From positions 1-64,000 of the forward strand of contig JACCGJ010018281.1 in NCBI GenBank assembly GCA_013407085.1: 64,000 nucleotides of DNA. Reading direction: 5' to 3'. Shown here in pieces: positions 55,918-64,000 of the stretch. A program made the position numbers and the translations under genes. A model generated the notes under the pieces. That model was not told the origin of the DNA, made no database searches, and saw nothing but the letters and a program-made list of their open reading frames with translations. How positions within the stretch are numbered: position 1 is the stretch's first letter; the number at the start of each line of letters is the position of its first letter. This stretch comes from Atriophallophorus winterbourni (taxonomy: Eukaryota > Platyhelminthes > Trematoda > Plagiorchiida > Microphallidae).

Positions 55918-56897
55918 CAGGATGATAAATCCTGTCAAGTAGTTCCCAATCCTTCCATGGCCATGGGGTGCAGGCTTGGAAGCAATAGTCCATAACAGGA
56001 CGTACATACATATGAATTCACTGGGGTTAGGTTTCGGGCGCGCGAAGCATGAATATCCATTTCCGAAGACTCAAGATACGGTAGGATTTATTGTACTCTG
56101 TTCTGCCATGCTGTACATGCTTAAGGTTAAACGACATTCAAATACCGAGATCATTTGCTGCGGTGGTCCCGACAAGGTCTTGCGTGCGAAGCTCATTCGC
56201 GTGGTGCAGAGATTTTCCAAGCCTCAGAATTTTACATTTCCCAGGGGTAACTGGTAACCTGTTTGTCACTGACCGACGAAATAATGTGAACAGATCCCGT
56301 TCTAATACCATACAGTCTTAACATACCTAACATGTTTCCATATTTTAATATCGAGCAACAGTATCAAGTTGCATTCAATTCCATATCTTCCATAATCTTC
56401 GAGCTTTTTTATTATAATGTTATGGCTGACTCTGTAGTGACGTGCTGTGCGGACGCATATATTTGTGCTCTCATACTTTTGTATTTATTTCCTCACTTTT
56501 TTGTCTGTGCTGGACGGTTCAGATATCATTGAACTCGTCTCAATTTTTTCTTTCGGAATATACCCGTTTCAACTTCGAGCAAGGTGAATTCTTGAAAATC
56601 CAATTTTTTCAAGTTTTAACCCAAATTTACCGACGCGTGCAATATCATTGGCGATACAGAATATTGTTCCTGTTCGAATACTGTTGAGAGGATCACATCA
56701 TTTCAATTTGACTGATAGTTTTTTCAACACAATCAGATCGAAACTCGTTCAACCGCACCACTTTTATCCAACTCGTTCGCGTTTTACCGCTTGGATCGCT
56801 TCACTTCGATCCAACGCATTCACTCCACCAGTACCTACCAATCGATAAACAACTGCACCGCTAAGGGCACTGACTCATCACTCGTTGGATTGTAACA

Positions 56898-58022
56898 ATG
56901 ACACGAAGGATGACCTCAATGACCCAGATAAAGAAGGCAGCACGTGATGCGTGTCAAATGTGTAACAAAGGGGTAAGCGCCAAATCCAATGTACTTAAAT
57001 GTTTTCGCTGTTTGGGTAAAATACATACTAAATGTGATAAAGCCCTAACGAAAGAAGTGATATCTTTTATTAACAACGTTGATTTACCCGGTGTTTGCTA
57101 CGTATGTTGTGCATGTCGAAGTAAAGTGCCTAGCGATAAGACTACAAATCCTCCCCATGAGGCAAAGCTGGATTCTCAAATAGAGATTTTGAAAAATTAC
57201 TATCGAAAACTTGAGGAAACATTTAAACCGCTTTTGGTAGATACACTTGCCAACGCAAATCGACCCGAAATAAATGTTGCTCAAGATAAAAAGGAAAAGG
57301 AAATCAAACCAATAACTGCTCCCTTAACTGAATGTGGTGATAGCTCATCCGAAGGTAATAAAGATGGACCTACTGAACCCTGTTTACCTAGGTCCTCATC
57401 TGGTAAAATTGTGAACTTTTTGTCCAGGAGTCCCCGTAGTCTAGTTGCTAGATCCGAGCCCCCCCTAAAAAAAGCAATGTTACCGCTCATTCTACTAAGA
57501 CAGATATCGCTCTCAGTGTAATCTGCACAAATATCCCAGAATCGACAGATTCACTTTTTTCAGCAAGAAAAGCATATGAGCTCAGTGAATGGACTAAGCT
57601 CTGTACACACATGGGCTTGAAAGATTTGGTGCCTACATCGATGACGCGCTTAACCCGGCATAAAGACTCTCCTCATGTAGACCGAACGCGCCTATTAAGG
57701 GTGACATTGCGAACTAAATACGAAATGGAAGAAGTCATCCTCAATGCGTATCAACTCAGTGCTTGTCCCGGTTTGACCTGCCGAGTACAAGCCGACATAC
57801 ATTGGTGGGAAAGGAAAGGTCAATCCACTTGTCGAGACCGCTCTACTTCACGTAGTTTAATATTCCTCGGTGTCCCCAAAAATGTTGATGTAGTATCAGC
57901 ATCGGAATCTAAGCAACATGATCTGAAGCAATGGTTATACATTGCCTATGCTATTGGATCTCGTGATTTCATTGTCGTAGACACTTTTAGAATACTTAGA
58001 TCTTCTAACTACCCAGTCCTCT
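56898..58022 (+). pseudogene. CR1-B ORF1 (PHD-like finger protein), one frameshift
   Basis: Opens MTRRMTSMTQIKKAARDACQ. A Cys4-His-Cys3 finger spans residues 19-75 (CQMCNKG, CFRCLGKIHTKC, CYVCCACRSK). A predicted coiled coil follows (LDSQIEILKNYYRKLEETFK), then an acidic and Ser-rich linker. The frame changes at about 57460-57480 in a run of seven C and seven A. The second domain follows (VICTNIPESTDSLFSARK, HVDRTRLLRVTLRTKYEMEE, ADIHWWERKG, LIFLGVPKNVDV) to VDTFRILRSSNYPVL and a stop at 58022. The frame is otherwise open across about 370 codons. The homopolymer break may be mutation; a programmed shift is not supported because other copies lack this run. Confidence 0.85.
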
Positions 58023-58279
58023 GAAAATCACTTTCCTAACGACTGAATTTCCTACTGACTGGCTATCGCTATGAATACCGACTGGAAATCTTACCGATCA
58101 AAACTTCCACCAGACGTGAGACTAAGCGTGTCCAAGTGTGTTCCCTCACTGAAACCCAGAGAACCATCGCAACCACTGACAGTCAAAATGTTACCCCAAA
58201 AAACGAAAAGGGCCCGGCTCATCGCGAGTCGGACCAATATCTACAGTACGCGATCCGACATTGTGTAAGATAAATACGA

Positions 58280-59935
58280 TCAAGTGCATATATACAAATG
58301 CTCAGTGTTTAACTAACAAATTAGCTGAACTATGTGAGCTTTGTGATAGACTTTCACCCGATTTGGTTGCAGTTACATAGACTTAGTTCCAGCCCTGCAT
58401 GACTGATGCTGAGCTTTTTATTCCGAAAATGTCGCTACTCCGTCGCGATCGCGATCGAGGATCTGGTGGGGGAGTCGCAGTCTATAATCACGAACGTATA
58501 GCGCAGTGTAACGTCATCGATCATCCTGACCTCAGCCTCATCGGCATTATTTACTGCTCGCCATCATCCGAAAGCTCTCTCAATGATAAACTAATCGAAT
58601 CCTTGCAACACATCACAGGATGCCAGACTACGCAATTGCTGATCATTGGCGATTTTAATCTCCCGCATCTGTTTTCAAGAACTCAGAACTCAGAACTCGG
58701 AACATGTTATGGTAGAAAAAGCAATAAGCTCAACAATAACCATAGGATGACAAGGTGTGTGGAAAATATATATAATATCTCAAAAATCAATAGGGACACA
58801 CGCATACCGCATGGTTCGTCGTAAACTTATCGACTTTGGAAGCGAAAACCTCAACAGATTCTGATCGTGTGATTTCTTCAGGCAAATAGTTCCAAATGAA
58901 ACAAATTCTTACCGAGAAAAATTACGACGTATATCCAATCGAGAATGCGGAATGCTTAAAGCCTTTGAATGTGTTCGTGTTCGAGTAAGGCCATTGGGAT
59001 TTAGCAAGTGTTTAACGGGATGGTTTACAGAATGCAGGATTTTGAATGTCAACATAAGGTCACCGCCGTTGGGTAAAATCGTGTAGGTTCAGTTTTAACA
59101 TTCGCTCTGTGAAATGCAAATTTCTGTACAAGGAGACCAACTTTGTAGCACGATGATAAATCCTGTCGAATAGTTCGATATCCCTCCTCAGCCATGGTGC
59201 ACAGTCTTGGATGGAATATTCCATAACAGGACGTATATACGTGTTAATTACCCGGGGTAGGTTTTCGGGCGTATAAATCCGGAATATTGTTTTGAGAAGA
59301 CTCAAGATACGGCAAGCTTTATTGTACACCATCCGGCAACGATGTCCAGGCTTAAGGTTAAACGAAACCCAGATACCAAGATCTTTTTCTGCTGTGGTCC
59401 AGACGAGATCTTGCGTTCCAAGCTGATACGTGTGGTGCAGAGATTTTCCAAGCTGCAGCATTTCACATTTCGCACGGTTAAATGGTAACTCATTTAACTG
59501 GGACCAACGAGATAAGATGCTTAGATCCCGTTGTAATGCCATACAGTCATTAACAGACCTGACACGTTTCCATATTTTAATATCATCGGCGAATAGGATC
59601 AATTTGCATCCAATATCCTCTACTATATCGTTCATATACACCAAGAATAGAAGAGGTCCAAGCACCGAGGTGAGCACTCCCTGCATTCGATTGAACATAA
59701 TTTCAAAGAGTTTATAGAAACTGCTTCACTGCACAATCACGTTAACCAGCCAACTCGCAGGCGGGGTCTTGACCGACCTTCAACCCTTGACCTTGTCTTA
59801 ACGCCTGAGTCAACCGCGGTAGACTATATAAAATACCTCGCACCAATGGGAAAGAGTGATAATGTGGTGCTTTTGTTTGATTATGTATGTAGTGTGGAAC
59901 GATTGAGTGAACAGACGATAGTCATAAGGAAAATA
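58280..59935 (+). pseudogene. CR1-B ORF2 endonuclease, split by an insertion
   Basis: The motifs in order are YTNAQCLTNKLAELCEL (Asn site), DLVAVT with the expected Glu-Thr-Trp site destroyed by two stops at about 58375-58385, then SGGGVAVYNHERIAQ, GIIYCSPSSESS and LLIIGDFNLPHLF at 58640-58675. A reversed LINE copy interrupts here. The reading resumes at about 59700 with EFIETASLHNHVNQP, RRGLDRPSTLDLVL and MGKSDNVVLLFDYV (the His-bearing terminal motif altered to Asn). No nuclease function is possible. Confidence 0.8.
58681..59690 (-). mobile_element. CR1-type LINE (subfamily B), reversed 3' copy inserted in the endonuclease region
   Basis: The minus strand from 59690 encodes GPLLFLVYMNDIVEDIG, LILFADDIKIWKRVRS (catalytic DD intact), RDLSILSRWSQLNELPFN, QLGTQDLVWTTAEKDLGIW, YIRPVMEYSIQDCAPWLRR, YHRATKLVSLYRNLHFTER and LHDFTQRR in one 212-codon open frame. 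After a break come the C-terminal block, the 3' UTR and the tail (three units, complement of GAACTCAGAACTCAGAACTC) at 58681. Flanking TTTCAAGA and TTTCAAAG suggest a short target duplication. It is a younger copy than its host. Confidence 0.88.
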
Positions 59936-59984
59936 CAATTTGAATCCTTAAATATCAGTCTCCGGGATGCACACACTCATGAGT

Positions 59985-60948
59985 TCGATAGAGTCAACCA
60001 TGACATCTTAATCAAAAAGCTCGATTCTTATGGAATAACGGGAATACTTCTAAATTGGATAAGGGACTATCTTACAGATAGACACGTCCAAGTTCGCGTT
60101 GGCAGCCTTTTATCTAGAAAAATAGACTACTACATGAGTGGAGTTCCGCAAGGCTCGGTGCTTGGACCTCTTCTATTCTTGGTGTATATGAACGATATAG
60201 TAGAGGATATTGGATGCAACTTGATCCTATTTGCCAATGATATTAAAATATGGAAACGTGTAAGGTCTGTTAATGACTGTATGGCATTACAACGGGATCT
60301 GTGCACCTTATTTCGTTGGTCCCAGTCAAATGAGTTACCATTTAACCCTGCGAAATGTAAAATGCTGCAGCTTGGAAAATCTCTACACCACACGTATCAG
60401 CTTGGCACGCAAGATCTCGTCTGGACCACCGCAGAAAAAGATCTCGGTATATGGGTTTCGTTTAACCTTAAGCCTGGACATCATTGCCAGATGGTGTACA
60501 ATAAAGCTTGCCGTATCTTGAGTCTTCTCAAAAGAATATTCCGGATTTTTACGCCCGAAACCCTACCCCGGGTAATTAACACGTATATACGTCCTGTTAT
60601 GGAATATTCCATCCAAGCCTGGGCACCATGGCTGAGGAAGGACATCGAACTACTCGACAGGATTTATCATCGTGCTACAAAGTTGGTCCCCCTTACAGAA
60701 ATTTGCCTTTCACAGAGCGAATGTTAAAACTGAACCTACATGATTTTACCCAACGACGGATACGTAGTGACCTCCTGTTGACATTCAAAATCCTGCATAC
60801 TGAAAACCATCCCCTTAAACACTTGCTAAATCCCAATGGCCTTACTCGAACACGAACACATTCAAAGGCTTTAAGCATTCCGCATTCTCGATTGGATATT
60901 CGTCGTAATTTTTTCTCGGTAAGAATTTGTTTCACTTGGAACTATTAG
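59985..60948 (+). pseudogene. CR1-B ORF2 reverse transcriptase, palm to C-terminus
   Basis: Motif A is partly kept as EFDRVNHDILIKKLDS. Motif B is SGVPQGSVLGPLLFLVYMND. Motif C reads LFANDIKIW, so the first of the two catalytic Asp residues is Asn. The rest, QLGTQDLVWTTAEKDLGIW, YIRPVMEYSIQAWAPWLRK, YHRATKLV, then after a 1-base shift at about 60690 LHDFTQRRIRSDLLLTFKI and RRNFFSVRICFTWNY, is well preserved. The RT fingers upstream are deleted. Loss of the Asp and the deletion both abolish polymerase activity. Confidence 0.9.
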
Positions 60949-61189
60949 CCTGAAGAAATCACACGATCAGTATCTGTTGAGGTTTTCGCTTCCAAACTCG
61001 ATGAGTTTATGACGAACCATGCGGTATGTGACTGACCCTATTAATTTTTGAGACATTTTTTTTTATATATTTTTATATATTCCATATACCTTGTCATCCT
61101 ATGGTTATTGTTAAGCTTAATGCTTTTTCCACCATAAAATTTTCTGAGTTTCTGAGTTTCTGAGTTTAGTAACTTAGTCTGCGCATTTT

Positions 61190-61925
61190 GATCAAGCTTA
61201 ACCGGGAAATCAACTCTAACTCAGCATTCGTACCTAACATAGTGGAAATGCATTCGGATTTGAAATACGAAGTCGCACTCGGAAATTGATTAAAATTCGA
61301 AATATTGCTTGGAAAAACCATCGCCGGTTAACCAACAATACCTCATGGGAGACCTTTCTAACACCTAGGAACCAGGTTATTATACTTAATTCTGAAGACA
61401 AAATACAGTATCAAGCCGACATAATGTCTAACATGAAACGGAATCCAAAAGCTTTTTTACCAGATTGTGAACAAGTAGTGTTCAGTGAAACCAGAGTTGC
61501 AGCCTTACGGACGCCCTTTGGAATGACCACAAATGCAGCTGACACCGTGGATGTTCTAAAAAATTATTATGCTGCAGTATTTTGTGTAAGTGAAAGCGTG
61601 GGTATACAATTGGATGCAGAAATAACGAATCCTGTGCCATTGAACACGAAAAGCATTACCAAAGAATTGGTGCTGCGAACTCTACTATCGTAGAATCCCA
61701 GAAAATCCCCTCGTTATGATTATACATCTTAACACCATGCATCTACATTTGTCATCCCACCAATCGAAAACAATTTCTGCCCTTTGGATTTTTACCTGAC
61801 TTTTGAAATGCTAAGTAAACAACGAAATCCCGTTTTTTATTGTTATATTATTCGTAGTTCCCATATTATTCTGTGGTTTTTGTAAAGCTATATGGTTTTA
61901 GACCATTAAAATTGAATTGAATGAA
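61190..61925 (+). mobile_element. CR1-type LINE (subfamily C), internally deleted copy
   Basis: A 135-codon frame (61286-61693) encodes the segment between endonuclease and RT: IRNIAWKNHRRLTNNTSWE, YQADIMSNMKRNPKAF and TNAADTVDVLKNYYAAVF. It compares with the RKWLTKRNLAWAIHRVSRTD and ANALASFY region of subfamily A. After 61700 the sequence soon passes to the CR1-C 3' UTR (ATTATTCTGTGGTTTTTGTA) and the tail AATTGAATTGAATG at about 61908-61925. The whole RT has been deleted. Confidence 0.78.
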
Positions 61926-62468
61926 ATTGTATCTGGAACATTTCGTGGATTGAAAGAGTGACTAATGCCGAAGCGCTTTCGAACGTTGGTCTAAAGAGCA
62001 TGTTCACCCTACTACGACAGCGCCGCCTGCGGTAGCTTGTCCACGTTTACAGAATGGAAAATGGTTGTATTCCGAAAGATCTACTCTATGGTGAGATGTA
62101 ATCAGGAACTTGACCATTGAGCAGACCGCACATGCGGTATAAAGACGTTTGTAAAAGAGATATGAATGCTCGTGGCATTGACCAAACGAGTTAAAACGAA
62201 CTTGTTCTTGACCGCTCACATTGGAGGCATTGTGTAAAGTGTCGTCAGCAAGCTGGGAAGGAGCAGAAAAAGCTCATAGCTGCTAAACGCAGATCGTGCC
62301 GCCGGCCTGCAACTGACGCCGATCCATCTAGTGAAGATTATTGCTGCGATTGCTGGGGGAGAACTTGTTTCGGACAGTTTAGTCATTGGGAAAGCCGTGC
62401 AGCATGAAAATATAATATGTGATTGTGATGTACATCCATTGTCAACATCGACCGAATGATGCCAACAT
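61926..62468 (+). mobile_element. RTE-type LINE, C-terminal and 3' end fragment
   Basis: The plus strand encodes WIERVTNAEALSNVGLKSMF, TLLRQRRLR, VYRMENGCIPKDLLYGEM, then YKDVCKRDMNALGIDQTS and a Cys/His knuckle (CCDCWGRTCFGQFSHWES). The 3' end reads CATTGTCAACATCGACCGAA. It starts immediately after the CR1-C tail. Several stops are present. Confidence 0.85.
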
Positions 62469-62694
62469 ATATAATGCATTCCACAGCGAAAATCTGTAGA
62501 ATAATTTCTTATTTTATAATTTACTTCTTTGTATATACATATATTTTTGTAACTACGTGATTATTTTGGGCCTAATACTAAGAGCCACACTTGATTGCGT
62601 ATGTTATCAACGTATTTACGTAACAGAATAAATTGTTGAGAAAATAAATTTTGCACATAATCGGTTGGCCAGCAAAATGAAATTTAAACGTGAT

Positions 62695-63762
62695 CCAAAC
62701 AAAGTGTAACTTGTATGCCACCGTTATATAGGGTTCTTACAAAGAACCATGATGTTCAAATACAGAATCACAAAGCGATTCCTGGCCAAGAACTCGAGGC
62801 GCATATAAACGTGATCACTTTTTTGTGCTGACACTTAGTCTGATGTAGCTTCAGGGTAACCGATGTAACCGATTCATTGCAAAACCTTTTTCATGACTAT
62901 GGATTTGCGATTTGTCACAAATATATTGGATTAACAGACATGTTTGCAAATTTGACAGTGAAACGTAATTTTAACTCAAGTTCGCAAAAATGGAGAAAAT
63001 AATGCTAAGTTCAGTGTTGCTAACAAACCCAGCATATACGCACCTCAGCCGGTTTCTGGCCCTTTGACGTTATCGTGTGGAGATATTAAGTTGAGTTTCA
63101 GTGAGGCACGATAAGCCCAAACTTAATGTAGTGCAAATGCGAGGAATGTGAGCAACACTGCTATTAGGTCAACCATCACGGCTTCGAGCGATCGATGAGG
63201 AATCATTTTGTGATTCTGTGCTTGAACATTGCGGTTCTTTGTAGGAATCCTATTTAACATTATCATTCAAACAGAACCTCGTTTACAACTTCTCCACTGT
63301 TACGAGGCTAAACCTAAACTGTCTCCAAATGATAACAGCAAACACATAGAAACCGGTTGTGGTGGTGTAAGTGCGGGTGATGTTAGCAACGTTGTAGTTT
63401 GGCCATTTGCACATCAAACGCTCAGACAAAAATCAATTTTTGATTATATGTTTGAACATAGTGGTTAGTTGTACGAACCCTATTAAAAAGCTGATTCTAA
63501 GTTTAACGTTGTTAACCATTGTTCCACCGTTAAAAATCTAGCTGAAACGAAAATCACTGTCTCAACTTGATGACGGTAGACTACCAGAAACGGGTTGTGG
63601 TGTGTAATTTCTAGGAAGGTGAGCAACACTGTACATTGTCATTCATCTCGCCTAGACCCTTGCCATGTGATTTCATAGTATTTCTTTGTTTGAACCCAAC
63701 GTTTGGTTGTAAGAACCTTAATAAACAGTGGTTTCAAGGTCTAACTTTGTTAATTTTAATTT
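62695..63762. repeat. 240-bp repeat array with converging orientation
   Basis: Reverse-oriented outer half at 62697-62830 (AACAAAGTGTAACTTGTATGCC, GTTATATAGGGTTCTTAC, AATCACAAAGCGATTCC), a spacer, and a reverse inner half at 63005-63105 (CCGGTTTCTGGCCC). Forward units then follow in tandem to 63762, with GATTCTGTGCTTGAACATTG at about 63213, GATTATATGTTTGAACATAG at about 63442 and TTTGTTTGAACCCAACG at about 63684, giving periods of 230-245. It ends CTAACTTTGTT, the mirror of its start. It is more diverged than the 32-34 kb arrays. Confidence 0.8.
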
Positions 63763-63764
63763 TT

Positions 63765-64000
63765 CGTTTATTGGTTAGTTCTCTATAATGTCACCGGTAT
63801 TCTTAAATTTATTTGAATGTTCATCTTTACACAAATTTGCTACTATTCGAACCTAGATTCTCACGATAGTCATGTTCCCACTTCGAATAAAATTCATGAA
63901 TCTTCTTTCTATCTTGATAATTTATACATATATGCAATCTTTCAAGCAAACTCTTTGAGATATTGCAACTCGTCGCAATCTAACAAAGCTCTTTGGAAAT
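63765..64000. other. No gene recognised at the window end
   Basis: A+T-rich sequence without motif or repeat relation. Confidence 0.5.

Larger units (their letters stand above)
54506..56440 (-). mobile_element. CR1-type LINE (subfamily B), reversed right half of chimeric copy 2
   Basis: On the minus strand the copy runs from RT palm pieces near 56440-56330, through PRTLSGPPQQ-like and YMYVRPVMDY-like blocks (56260-55960), YHPATK (about 55925), the C-terminal coding region and the 3' UTR, to the tail at 54506 (complement of CAGAACTCAGAACTCGG). Two later insertions split it: a CR1-C 3' end at 55186-55917 and a 213-bp TTAA-flanked element at 54834-55046. It is strongly decayed. Confidence 0.82.
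56441..61165 (+). mobile_element. CR1-type LINE (subfamily B), near full length, with self-insertion and deletion
   Basis: A 5' UTR (about 56441-56897), ORF1 (56898-58022), ORF2 endonuclease (about 58280-58680), a reversed subfamily B copy inserted at 58681-59690, the rest of the endonuclease (59690-59930), then RT palm to C-terminus (59985-60948), the 3' UTR, and three TTTCTGAG units at about 61141-61165. A deletion near 59960-59985 removed the segment between endonuclease and RT motif A. It is inactive, but it shows the whole subfamily architecture. Confidence 0.9.

Noticed and set aside
57455..57485. Programmed frameshift at the seven-C, seven-A run in CR1-B ORF1
   Set aside because: Other ORF1 copies here break frame elsewhere and lack the run. 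Homopolymer indel mutation, or sequencing error, is simpler.

Overview
The window reads as flatworm DNA, most probably from a trematode. It is A+T-rich and intron-containing, and it is packed with degenerate CR1-type and RTE-type LINEs that carry trematode-style reverse transcriptases. The organism call is an inference from these features; I recognise no species-specific gene.

One confident protein-coding gene is present, an NK3/bagpipe-class homeobox gene on the minus strand at about 12.6-18.3 kb. Three coding exons (18271-17950, 14855-14410, 13050-12631) join in consistent phase with GT/AG borders. They encode 395 residues with an N-terminal EH1-like repressor motif and a 60-residue homeodomain interrupted by the classic Q44/V45 intron. 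A poly(A) signal follows the stop, and a CpG-containing upstream block has three CCAAT boxes. A second candidate is a terminal coding exon of an unidentified minus-strand gene (53937-53719). A weaker candidate exon lies at 36.8-37.0 kb. A frameshifted histone H2B pseudogene fragment lies near 5 kb.

Most of the rest is mobile DNA. (i) An RTE family with a C-terminal zinc knuckle and a CAA-rich tail has one near-complete copy at 23.2-26.9 kb and many 3' ends. (ii) CR1 subfamilies are separable by their own short tandem 3' tails (TCTTGAA, TTTCTGAG, AATTGA). These include near-full-length copies at 37.8-42.1 and 56.4-61.2 kb and a second subfamily A copy at 47.9-49.7 kb. (iii) An internally deleted hAT element (44873-46792) sits inside a CR1 copy. 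(iv) A 213-bp TTAA-flanked element sits inside another CR1 copy. (v) A family of about 240-bp repeats forms direct and inverted arrays and in one place encloses an 860-bp core, with a 10-bp target duplication at another copy. (vi) A fold-back element with about 200-bp inverted arms lies near 7 kb.

Layout: 0-12 kb is mixed repeats, the H2B pseudogene and fold-back elements. The NK3 gene occupies 12.6-18.6 kb and has RTE fragments in both introns. From 19 to 36 kb lie RTE, CR1 and the 240-bp/core composite. From 37 to 51 kb is a dense nested LINE and hAT block. From 51.7 to 53.7 kb is A+T-rich DNA in which I recognise nothing. From 53.7 to 64 kb are the terminal exon, nested CR1 copies, RTE and a 240-bp array. 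The nesting gives relative insertion ages at several places.
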